Positions 1 to 7,232 of a stretch of DNA of 11,575 nucleotides are shown here, piece after piece. Source of the stretch: Anaerolineales bacterium. GTDB lineage: Bacteria; Chloroflexota; Anaerolineae; Anaerolineales; E44-bin32. The notes under the pieces were generated by a model that made no database searches, had not been told where the DNA came from, and saw only the letters and a list, made by a program, of their open reading frames with translations. Each line of letters starts with the position of its first letter. The first letter of the stretch is position 1. Location of the stretch: the NCBI GenBank assembly GCA_030642885.1, contig DAOWMX010000042.1, positions 1-11,575 of the forward strand. Direction: 5' to 3'. A program made the position numbers and the translations under genes.

Positions 1-282
1 CTGAAAGTACGGGAGGCGTTGGATGGGCTCAAAGGCATCGAAGAAGCCTATGCCAGCTCTGCATGGAAAAAGCTCATGCTCTCTTATAAGGAAAAGTCTA
101 TAAAACCAGCCGAGATCGAAGAAGCCCTGACGAAAGCGGGATATCCACCCGGAGAAGGTGAGACTCCCATCATCGTTGAAGCTTCCTCGATTAAACGTGA
201 CCCACAATGGGCAAAACTTGACAGTAGGGTCACGGAGACGAATCAGATTGACCTTAAAATGTCAGGCCAGTCCCGCGGTTAG
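1..282 (+). CDS. Heavy-metal-associated (HMA) domain-like protein, 3' end only
   Basis: The reading frame is open from base 1 to a TAG at 280-282, giving 93 visible residues; the true start lies outside the window. Residues 1-50 follow the pattern of the second part of an HMA (ferredoxin-like, metallochaperone) fold: an amphipathic helix of the form VxxALxxLxGI, a strand near LMLSY, then IKPAEIEEAL and KAGY, which closely resembles the end of CopZ-type domains. The first strand and the metal-binding CxxC loop would lie upstream and cannot be seen. Residues 51-93 form a polar tail containing DPQWAKLD and ending DLKMSGQSRG, with no Cys. The gene ends 25 bases before cooS and is probably co-transcribed with it. 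A metal-handling role for CODH/ACS is inference from the fold and position. The TTG at 19 is not a credible start because it falls inside the predicted first helix. Confidence 0.6.
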   Translation: MKVREALDGLKGIEEAYASSAWKKLMLSYKEKSIKPAEIEEALTKAGYPPGEGETPIIVEASSIKRDPQWAKLDSRVTETNQIDLKMSGQSRG

Positions 283-307
283 TAGATCGGTATAAGGAGA
301 ACCTTAA

Positions 308-2299
308 ATGGCGAAAAAACTCAGAACCCCAGAAGAAGCCAGCTTCGATCCTGCGAGCATCGATCTCCTCCAGTTGGCCTGTGATAACGAGATTGAAACA
401 GCCTTCTCTCGCGCAGATTCCATGGCTGCTTGCCCGATTGGCGCCGATGGGATGTGCTGCAAGGTCTGCTCCATGGGGCCTTGCAGGTTGGTGAAGAAAG
501 GTCAGACGGGTATATGTGGAGCGACGCTTGAAACGGTCGCAGCGCGCAACTTTGCCCGCATGGTGGCTGCCGGATCGGCTGCTCACTCTGATCACGGCCG
601 CGGTATGGCCTACACTCTCCTGGAGGCAGCCGAAGGTCACGCCCCGGATTACCAGGTGCGCGATCTCGCCAAACTGGAAGAGATAGCAGTTTATCTAGAT
701 GTCAAAGTAGATGAGAAGCCTGTCAATGAACTGGCAAGAGACGTAGCACTCGCTGCACTACATGAGTTCGGAAAAGCGGAGGGCGAGTTCAAATTTCTGA
801 GACGAGCCCCTGCCAAACGCCAGGAGATCTGGAAAAAACTGGACATAATACCCCGCAATATCGATCGCGAAATCGTTGAGATGATGCATCGCACCCATGT
901 CGGGAATGACCAGGATGCCGAGCATATCCTCGACCACGCGCTGCGTTGTTCCATAGGAGATGGATGGGGCGGTTCCATGATAGGCACTGACATCTCGGAT
1001 ATTCTCTTCGGCACTCCTGCCCCTGTGCTCTCCAGAGCCAACCTGGGCATACTCCAAGAGGACGAAGTCAATATCGTCATCCATGGGCACGAACCTTCAC
1101 TCTCTGAGATGGTCATCGCCGCCGCACAAGATCCAGAGTTGATCGAGTATGCCACAAGCAAGGGCGCCAAGGGCATCACCATGGGCGGCATCTGCTGCAC
1201 AGCGAATGAAGCCCTCATGCGCCAGGGCGTACCGCTGGCGGGCAACTTCCTGCAGCAGGAGTTGGCGATCCTGACCGGCGCGGTTGATGCCATGGTGGTG
1301 GATATCCAGTGCATCATGCAGGGCATCGTGAAAGTGGCAGAAAATTACCAGACGGTGATCATCACCACTTCACCGAAAGTCAAGATCACCGGCGCCACCC
1401 ACATGGAATTCGACGAACGGCGGGCTATGGAGATCGCCAAGGATATCGTACGTTTGGCGTGTGATCGCTTCCCAGAGCGGGGAGAGACTCACATTCCAGA
1501 TGTATCCACTGAAGTAATCCCGGGATTCTCCCACGAGTATATTAACTACGCTCTGGGCGGAACCTACCGCAGTTCCCTCCGGCCCCTGAACGACGCCATC
1601 ATGTCCGGCCGCATTCGCGGCGTGGTTGCCAACATCGGCTGCAACAACGCTCGTGTGCGCCACGATGATGCCTTCTACCGCGTTGTCACCGAATTCCTGA
1701 AGAATGATGTGCTGGTTGTCGAAACCGGCTGCGGTGCCATCGCCAGCGCCAAGCAAGGGTACATGACTCCCGAAGCCGCGCTCGAACACGCCGGTCCGGG
1801 CTTGCGTGAGGTTTGCGAGACTGTCGGTATGCCCCCCGTGCTCCACATGGGTTCTTGCGTGGATAACTCCCGCATTTTAACCGTGTTGGCCCAGATGGCG
1901 ACCGAAGGCGGGCTTGGCGACGACATCAGCGACATCCCCGCTGTGGGCATGGCCCCTGAATGGATGAGCGAGAAAGCCATTTCCATCGCCACCTACTGCG
2001 TCGCCTCCGGCGCCTACGTCATCATGGGCCACTCCAGCCCTGTGTCTGGGGTAGAAGAAGTGACCCGACTCATCACCGATGGCTGGGAAGAAAAAGTCGG
2101 CGGAAGGATGGAATTCACCAACGACCCCGACGAGATCGTAAGCCGGTCGCTAGCCCATATCGACAAGAAACGTGCTGCCCTCGGATTACCAGAATATGAT
2201 CCGAACAAATGGGGCAAAAGCGGTGACTGGAGAATCCAGGAATTCATCGAGCTGCCATTTGCTGAGAAAATCGAAGCCGCCTACGGTTCGGCGAAGTAG
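308..2299 (+). CDS. cooS: Anaerobic Ni-Fe-S carbon monoxide dehydrogenase catalytic subunit (CooS/AcsA)
   Basis: The 663-residue cytoplasmic enzyme interconverts CO2 and CO with ferredoxin-type electrons and, with AcsB, feeds CO into acetyl-CoA. Its length is normal for the family. Cys42 and Cys50 fit the D-cluster that bridges the homodimer; Cys51, Cys54, Cys59 and Cys70 fit the B-cluster. C-cluster candidates are His261 (HGHEP), Cys296/Cys297 (GGICCTAN), Cys335, Cys445 (NIGCNN), Cys475 (ETGCGA) and Cys517 (MGSCVDN). His93, His96 and Lys556 (SEKA) match the proton-transfer and acid-base residues known from Carboxydothermus CODH-II (His93, Lys563). The assignments come from motif spacing and recalled homologues. 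AAGGAG at 293-298 sets the ATG at 308. acsB starts 14 bases after the stop, so this is the ACS-partnered CODH rather than a stand-alone one. No truncation or missing ligand is seen. Confidence 0.97.
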   Translation: MAKKLRTPEEASFDPASIDLLQLACDNEIETAFSRADSMAACPIGADGMCCKVCSMGPCRLVKKGQTGICGATLETVAARNFARMVAAGSAAHSDHGRGMAYTLLEAAEGHAPDYQVRDLAKLEEIAVYLDVKVDEKPVNELARDVALAALHEFGKAEGEFKFLRRAPAKRQEIWKKLDIIPRNIDREIVEMMHRTHVGNDQDAEHILDHALRCSIGDGWGGSMIGTDISDILFGTPAPVLSRANLGILQEDEVNIVIHGHEPSLSEMVIAAAQDPELIEYATSKGAKGITMGGICCTANEALMRQGVPLAGNFLQQELAILTGAVDAMVVDIQCIMQGIVKVAENYQTVIITTSPKVKITGATHMEFDERRAMEIAKDIVRLACDRFPERGETHIPDVSTEVIPGFSHEYINYALGGTYRSSLRPLNDAIMSGRIRGVVANIGCNNARVRHDDAFYRVVTEFLKNDVLVVETGCGAIASAKQGYMTPEAALEHAGPGLREVCETVGMPPVLHMGSCVDNSRILTVLAQMATEGGLGDDISDIPAVGMAPEWMSEKAISIATYCVASGAYVIMGHSSPVSGVEEVTRLITDGWEEKVGGRMEFTNDPDEIVSRSLAHIDKKRAALGLPEYDPNKWGKSGDWRIQEFIELPFAEKIEAAYGSAK

Positions 2300-2313
2300 G
2301 GAGGAGACCAAAC

Positions 2314-4602
2314 ATGTCACGTTATATCGCTACTCGCGCTATCCGCGGAGCCAACGCTATCGTAGCCGAAGCCGAGGCCCTGCTGCAGAAGGCGATCGCC
2401 GACAAGGGTGCCGATCACCCTGTGGCTTTCCCCAATACTGCATATTACTTACCTGTCATGTACGGCATGTTGGCCGCCGAGGTAACCACCCTCGGTCAGA
2501 TGGAACCGATCTTAGAGCATGCCAAAAGCCTGCTCCATCCCCTGCCTGACGAGAAGTTCTGGGTTCCCTACCTGGGCGAAACACTGGACAGCGGTATGTC
2601 GACCATACTAGCAGCTGAAGCCATCGAGGCGATCCGCTTCATCTACGGCGAGCAGCCCGAACCATACCCGGGAATAGAACTTACCGGTGTTACCGACTAT
2701 TCCAATTTTGGTGGGAACGGTTCAGGTCCGCCAACAGATGGGCATCTTAACGGACCCATCGACGACATCCAGCTGCGTTCGTGGGGCATCCAATTGGTGG
2801 ATGGCCGCATGCCGGGCTTCGCCGCCATCATCGGCGCCGCCCACTCCAATGAGGCCGCCGTCGCCATCGTGCGCGAACTCCAGAGCCGCAGCATCCTCAC
2901 TTTCCTTACCGGTAATGTCAACGGCCGCTCGATCATTGACCAATTAGTCGAGGAAGGGGTGGAGATGGGTTTCGACACCTACATCATCCCCTTCGGACGC
3001 GACACGCTTTCGGCTATCTACCCCGTTGGCTTTGCCACCCGAGCGGCGCTTACCTTCGGCGGCATGAAGGGCGGCCAGTGGCGGGATATCCTGCTCTACA
3101 ACAAGTTCCGTGTCTTCGCGTTTGCCCTCGCTCTAGGCGAGGTGGACGACCTCAAGTATGCCGCCGCCGCTGGGGTGCTCTCCTACGGCTTCCCCGTGAT
3201 CGCCGATACCGTTATCCCTGAGATCCTGCCCACCGGCGTCACCCAGTATGAACACGTCATCTCCATGCCCTGGAACGAGATCGAGGGCGCCACAGAGGAG
3301 GAAAAGGCAGCCAAGCTGGTGCAGAAGTGCATCGAGGTGCGCGGCCTCAAGATCAAGGTTAGTGAAGTTCCGGTTCCGGTCCCTTACGGGTCAGCCTTCG
3401 AAGGCGAAGTCGTACGCAAAAACGACATGCGCATCGAGTCCGGCGGGAAACACAGCCGCGCTTTCGAGTACCTCTTCATGGATAAGATGGAGGAGGTCGA
3501 AGATGGAAAAATCGAACTGATCGGACCCACCTTCGAAGACGTCGAAGATAAAGGTTCTATGGACCTCGGCATCATCGTCAAGGTGGCCGGGCGCAAGATG
3601 GAGAAGGATTTCGAGCCTGTGCTCGAACGTCAAATCCACTACTTCATTAACGGCGCTTCTGGCATTCAGCACATCGGCCAGCGAGACATCGCCTGGATCC
3701 GTATCAGCACAGCCGCAGCCGATAAGGGCTTCAATCTGAATCACTTTGGCGATATCCTCTATGCCCGATTCCACGAGGATTTCGGCAGCATCGTCGATAA
3801 GGTCGAAATCACGCTTATTACCGAGCCGGATCTTCACGCGGAGTGGCTTCAGAAGGCTCGCGATGCGTATGAAGAACGCAACGTTCGCCTGGGCTCAATG
3901 ACGGATGAGAGCGTGGATGACTTCTACTCCTGCACGCTTTGCCAGTCTTTCGCTCCCGACCACGTTTGTATCGTCAGCCCGGAGCGGCTCGGACTTTGCG
4001 GAGCCTATAACTGGCTGGACTGCAAGGCCTCTTTCCAGATCAACCCCACTGGACCAAACCAGCCGATCAGAAAAGCTACACAGATTGACGAGGTCAAGGG
4101 CTACTTCGAGGGCGTGAACGAGTTCGCTGTTCAAGCCAGCCACGGCGTGGTTAGCGAAGTCGCCATGTACTCCATTATGGAGAACCCAATGACAGCCTGC
4201 GGCTGCTTCGAGTGCATCGCCATGTTGGTCCCTGAGGCCAACGGCGTCATGATCGTCAGCCGCGAGGATACAAGCATGACCCCGACAGGTATGACCTTCT
4301 CAACGCTGGCCGGCATGGCTGGCGGCGGTCTGCAGACACCGGGGGTAATGGGTCACGGCAAGTTCTATATCCTCAGCCCGAAGTTCATGTCCGCAGATGG
4401 CGGTTTCAAACGGGTCGTGTGGATGTCTTCAATCCTGAAAGAGCAGATGGCCGAACAGCTCAAGGTCGTTGCTGAGCGTGAAGGAGACCCCGACCTGATT
4501 AATAAGATCGCCGATGAGACCATCTGCACCGATGTTGAAGGTCTCTTAACCCACATGACAGAAAAGAGTCACCCAACGCTTGAAATGGATTCTATGTTTT
4601 AG
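2314..4602 (+). CDS. acsB: CO dehydrogenase/acetyl-CoA synthase, acetyl-CoA synthase subunit (AcsB)
   Basis: The 762-residue protein condenses CO, a methyl group from the corrinoid protein and CoA into acetyl-CoA. The A-cluster ligands are complete: Cys540, Cys543, Cys552 and Cys562 for the Fe4S4 cubane, and the Cys629-Gly630-Cys631 motif for the distal nickel. Their spacing (3, 9, 10, 67) is identical to Cys506/509/518/528/595-597 of the Moorella enzyme. The N-terminal half (about 1-310) is the domain that docks on CODH and forms the CO tunnel; archaeal CdhC lacks it, so this is the bacterial form. The end (TFSTLAGMAGGG, SADGG, KIADET) is also typical. The protein is about 30 residues longer than the 729-residue Moorella enzyme, in part through a Gly/Asn/Ser-rich segment near 123-147. 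GGGAGGAG at 2299-2306 overlaps the cooS stop and points to tight co-translation with cooS. Confidence 0.98.
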   Translation: MSRYIATRAIRGANAIVAEAEALLQKAIADKGADHPVAFPNTAYYLPVMYGMLAAEVTTLGQMEPILEHAKSLLHPLPDEKFWVPYLGETLDSGMSTILAAEAIEAIRFIYGEQPEPYPGIELTGVTDYSNFGGNGSGPPTDGHLNGPIDDIQLRSWGIQLVDGRMPGFAAIIGAAHSNEAAVAIVRELQSRSILTFLTGNVNGRSIIDQLVEEGVEMGFDTYIIPFGRDTLSAIYPVGFATRAALTFGGMKGGQWRDILLYNKFRVFAFALALGEVDDLKYAAAAGVLSYGFPVIADTVIPEILPTGVTQYEHVISMPWNEIEGATEEEKAAKLVQKCIEVRGLKIKVSEVPVPVPYGSAFEGEVVRKNDMRIESGGKHSRAFEYLFMDKMEEVEDGKIELIGPTFEDVEDKGSMDLGIIVKVAGRKMEKDFEPVLERQIHYFINGASGIQHIGQRDIAWIRISTAAADKGFNLNHFGDILYARFHEDFGSIVDKVEITLITEPDLHAEWLQKARDAYEERNVRLGSMTDESVDDFYSCTLCQSFAPDHVCIVSPERLGLCGAYNWLDCKASFQINPTGPNQPIRKATQIDEVKGYFEGVNEFAVQASHGVVSEVAMYSIMENPMTACGCFECIAMLVPEANGVMIVSREDTSMTPTGMTFSTLAGMAGGGLQTPGVMGHGKFYILSPKFMSADGGFKRVVWMSSILKEQMAEQLKVVAEREGDPDLINKIADETICTDVEGLLTHMTEKSHPTLEMDSMF

Positions 4603-4725
4603 GATAACAAAACCGTGGGACAACCCCCGGACCTCACGCGGCTGCAGCGCCGACAACTTAACTAGAAGCGTTGCAGCCGATGTTGTCCAGAGACCTAATC
4701 CCATGTATCTGGAGGAAAGAAGCCT
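4603..4725 (+). repeat. Structured acsB-acsD intergenic region with inverted repeats
   Basis: This 123-base gap holds a 10-bp stem, GGCTGCAGCG at 4640-4649 with CGTTGCAGCC at 4669-4678 (one G-U pair), closing a 19-base loop. GTTGTCC at 4682-4688 can pair with GGACAAC at 4618-4624 to form a closing outer stem. Its GTTGTC part can instead pair with GACAAC inside the loop at 4652-4657, which would make an H-type pseudoknot. No T-tract follows, so this is not an ordinary intrinsic terminator. A strong Shine-Dalgarno site (GGAGG, 4711-4715) for acsD follows. An mRNA stability, processing or expression-balancing element is possible; the function is unknown. Confidence 0.55.
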
Positions 4726-5694
4726 ATGACCGTTGAAATCCCCAAGGAAAAATGGAGCGGACAGGTACGTGAGGTCACGATTGGTGCAACTGCAGAGGAT
4801 GGCGGTACGCGTACGCAAACGCTGACCATCGGCGGTGAGACCACATTGCCGTTCTTACACTTTGAAGGAAGTATCCCTCATCGCCCCGCACTGGCGATCG
4901 AGATTCGCGATCGCAAACCGGACGACTGGTCCCCAATACTGTTGGAAACATGGGGCGAAGCCATGGAAAGCCCCGCCGCTTGGGCGAAAGCCGCCGAAGA
5001 AGCGGGTGCGGACTTGATATACCTCGTACTCAGCCTCACGACTGCTGATGGCGAAGAGAACACGCCGGAAAATGCCCGGCGGGTCGTTCGCGAAGTCCTC
5101 GACGCCACGGGGCTGCCGCTTGCCGTCGCCGGACCCGGCCAGGCCGATGTTGACAACGAGCTTATTGTTCCGGTTGCGGAAGAGGCTGAGGGGGAACGCA
5201 TCCTCCTGGGAATTTGTGAGGAGGGTAATTACCGCACGATTGTCGCCGCCGCGCTGGCCAATAACCATTTAGTGCAATCTAAAACCCCCATGGATGTCAA
5301 CCTCTCCAAGCAGTTGGTGATCCTGATCAGCGACATGGGAATACCGCTCGAACGCATCGTGATGGACCCGACGACAGGCGCGCTTGGATACGGCATTGAG
5401 TATGGCTATTCCGTAATGGAGCGGCTTCGACTCGCTGCCTTACAAGGCGACAGCATGACCCAGCAGCCGATGCTCGTCGACCCCGGAGCGGAGGCCTGGA
5501 AAGTCAAGGAATCCAAAGTGGGGGAGGGCGTTCCCGAGAGCTGGGGAGATTGGCAGAACCGTGCGCTGGAATGGGAAGCCCTAACCGCTTCATCCTTAGT
5601 TCAGTCAGGCGCTGACCTTCTCGTACTCAGACATCCAGATACCCTTAAGCGGGTAAAAGCCATGATCGACGCGCTGCTGGCAACAACAGCGTAG
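4726..5694 (+). CDS. acsD: Corrinoid iron-sulfur protein small subunit (AcsD)
   Basis: The 322-residue small (beta) subunit of the corrinoid iron-sulfur protein (CFeSP) is a TIM-barrel protein that pairs with AcsC. It helps enclose the corrinoid cofactor carrying the methyl group from AcsE to AcsB. The family is recognised from LPFLHFEG near 41-48, the ETWG segment near 74-77, the KTPMDVNLSKQL region near 186-197, and above all MDPTTGALGYGIEYG at 213-227 followed by SVMERLRLAALQGD. The length is normal. No iron-sulfur Cys motif is expected and none is present. GGAGG at 4711-4715 supports the ATG at 4726. acsC starts 17 bases after the stop, as expected for two subunits made together. Unlike the neighbouring junctions, the gap upstream is long and structured. 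Confidence 0.95.
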   Translation: MTVEIPKEKWSGQVREVTIGATAEDGGTRTQTLTIGGETTLPFLHFEGSIPHRPALAIEIRDRKPDDWSPILLETWGEAMESPAAWAKAAEEAGADLIYLVLSLTTADGEENTPENARRVVREVLDATGLPLAVAGPGQADVDNELIVPVAEEAEGERILLGICEEGNYRTIVAAALANNHLVQSKTPMDVNLSKQLVILISDMGIPLERIVMDPTTGALGYGIEYGYSVMERLRLAALQGDSMTQQPMLVDPGAEAWKVKESKVGEGVPESWGDWQNRALEWEALTASSLVQSGADLLVLRHPDTLKRVKAMIDALLATTA

Positions 5695-5711
5695 TTCGGC
5701 GGAGGGCAAAT

Positions 5712-7055
5712 ATGGCACTTTCAGGTCTAGAGATCTATAAACTCCTTCCACAGACCAACTGCAAGGACTGTGATTTCCCCACATGCCTGGCGTTCGCGAT
5801 GAAGTTGGCCGCCAAACAGGTGGAACTCAAGGACTGCCCGCACATAAGCGATGAGGCAGCCGAGAAACTCGCATCTGCTTCTGCGCCACCTATCCGCCTT
5901 ATCAAACTTGGTGGTGTGGATGGAAAAGTTGAAGTTGGCAACGAGACAGTTCTATACCGTCATGAGAAGACCTTCTTTCATAGACCAGGCCTCTTCCTGC
6001 GCGTCCGCGACGACGAAGATCTCGAGGCGCTGAAGGCTAAGGTCGCCGAGGCGGATGCTTTTTCCGTTGATTATGTTGGCATCGACCTTTATCTTGACGG
6101 TTTCGCCGTTGAGGCTGCATCTGGAAACGCAGACAGCTTCAAGAAGACGGTTGCCGCCGTCATCGCCGGCTCCAAGAAACCGTTGATCCTGATCGCACCC
6201 GAACCCGACCTTGCGAAAGCAGGGCTGGAGGCGGCAGAAGGTTTACGACCGCTCTTGTACGCCGCCAACGCGGAGAATTGGGAAGCAATGGCGGACATCG
6301 CCAAGAACGCCGATGTGCCGCTAGTCGTGCACGCCGAGAACCTTGACGATATGGCCGACTTGACTAAAAAGCTCCAGGACAGGGGTCTTGAAGATCTCGT
6401 TCTGGATCCGGCAGCGGGAGGCTACCTGCAGTCCTTGCATACGTTTACGACGCTGCGGCGGTTGGCAGTGAAAAGCAATTTCCGCCCTCTCGGGTTCCCG
6501 ATCATCAGTTTCCCCGGAGCGCAAGATGGCGCTGACGAATCACTTCTCACCGCACAGCATATCGCTAAATACGGTGGTTTTATCGTCATCGAGAAGTTTG
6601 AACCGGCCGTTTTGTATCCATTACTCGTGCTGCGCCAGAACATCTATACCGACCCGCAGAAGCCGATCCAGGTGCAACCGGGCATCTACGAAATCAACAA
6701 CCCGACGGATGAATCTCCGTTGATGGTCACGACAAATTTCTCAATCACTTACTTCGCTATCGCCAACGAGATAGAAGGGACCGGTCGACCCGGATGGCTT
6801 TTAGTGGCGGACGCCGAGGGAATGAGCGTTCTTACTGCCTGGGCTGCAGGTAAATTTGATGCTGAACGCATCGCCAAAGACGCCAAAGCCTTTGGTGCGG
6901 AGGATAAGGTCAGCCATAAGAAAATCATTCTCCCGGGTCATGTTTCCGTGCTCTCCGGAGAATTGGAGGAGGAACTTCCCGGCTGGGAGATCATGGTCGG
7001 CCCGAGGGAAGCCGTTGATATCGGCTCCTACTTAAAAGCCATGTGGCAAGCTTGA
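5712..7055 (+). CDS. acsC: Corrinoid iron-sulfur protein large subunit (AcsC)
   Basis: The 447-residue large (gamma) subunit of the CFeSP carries both the Fe4S4 cluster and the corrinoid. The N-terminal cluster domain has Cys17, Cys20, Cys25 and Cys42 (CKDC, PTC, DCPH), the family's characteristic spacing. A TIM-barrel domain spans about residues 60-330. The C-terminal corrinoid-binding domain (about 335-447) shows the hallmark PGWLLVADAEGMSVLTAW (360-377), HKKIILPGHV (402-411), SGELEEELPGWE (415-426) and VGPREA (429-434). The protein is methylated at Co(I) by AcsE and passes the methyl to AcsB. GGAGG at 5701-5705 fixes the ATG. The gene follows acsD in the same transcript and is followed by a 177-base gap containing strong hairpins. 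Nothing appears truncated or missing. Confidence 0.96.
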   Translation: MALSGLEIYKLLPQTNCKDCDFPTCLAFAMKLAAKQVELKDCPHISDEAAEKLASASAPPIRLIKLGGVDGKVEVGNETVLYRHEKTFFHRPGLFLRVRDDEDLEALKAKVAEADAFSVDYVGIDLYLDGFAVEAASGNADSFKKTVAAVIAGSKKPLILIAPEPDLAKAGLEAAEGLRPLLYAANAENWEAMADIAKNADVPLVVHAENLDDMADLTKKLQDRGLEDLVLDPAAGGYLQSLHTFTTLRRLAVKSNFRPLGFPIISFPGAQDGADESLLTAQHIAKYGGFIVIEKFEPAVLYPLLVLRQNIYTDPQKPIQVQPGIYEINNPTDESPLMVTTNFSITYFAIANEIEGTGRPGWLLVADAEGMSVLTAWAAGKFDAERIAKDAKAFGAEDKVSHKKIILPGHVSVLSGELEEELPGWEIMVGPREAVDIGSYLKAMWQA

Positions 7056-7232
7056 CCATGAGGAGCGGCCACCGCTCGGCTTAATAAACTCGACTCCCCG
7101 ATCGGAAGATTTATTATCTCTTCCGGTCAAGGAGTCAATATCGCCGAGGCTGCCCGCTTCTGTGACGCCACGACGGACGCGGAAAATTGTTAAGGTCTTA
7201 TGCTTTCACGAATAACACGGCTGTGATTCCCC
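7056..7232 (+). repeat. Structured acsC-acsV intergenic region with two hairpins
   Basis: Just after the acsC stop is a perfect 6-bp hairpin, GAGCGG (7063-7068) with CCGCTC (7072-7077) and a 3-base loop. A longer stem-loop spans 7092-7136: GACTCC with GGAGTC, a 2x2 internal loop, then GATCGGAAGA (7100-7109) with TCTTCCGGTC (7119-7128, one G-T wobble) closing a 9-base loop. The loop bases TTTATTA (7110-7116) are exactly complementary to TAATAAA just upstream (7082-7088), so a pseudoknot or an alternative fold is possible. No T-tract follows either hairpin. The remaining bases, 7137-7232, show no clear promoter. Possible roles are transcript processing, 3'-end protection of the acsC message, or regulation of acsV. 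Confidence 0.55.
7200..7226 (+). other. Possible 8-codon leader ORF upstream of acsV
   Basis: An ATG at 7200 starts a reading frame of eight codons (MLSRITRL) that ends in TGA at 7224-7226. AAGG at 7192-7195 lies 4 bases before it and could be a weak, closely spaced ribosome binding site. The stop is six bases before the acsV ATG, in the same frame, and acsV itself has no Shine-Dalgarno site. Translation of the mini-ORF with re-initiation at acsV is one explanation. It may equally be chance, since such short frames are common. Confidence 0.25.

Noticed and set aside
691..1326. 211-codon open frame on the minus strand
   Set aside because: It is antisense to cooS and is rich in Ser, Met and Pro, with no family resemblance. 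It is a by-product of codon bias in cooS.
3391..3837. 148-codon open frame on the minus strand
   Set aside because: It lies wholly within acsB in antisense. The acsB frame here carries conserved ACS sequence such as the RKNDMRIESGG segment.
4640..4678. Intrinsic terminator between acsB and acsD
   Set aside because: The stem is strong, but no T-tract follows and the loop is long, so termination in the usual way is not supported.
7056..7232. Cobalamin riboswitch before acsV
   Set aside because: A corrinoid-linked gene made this worth checking, but the B12-box consensus and the multi-helix core are not visible and the region is too short for the full element.
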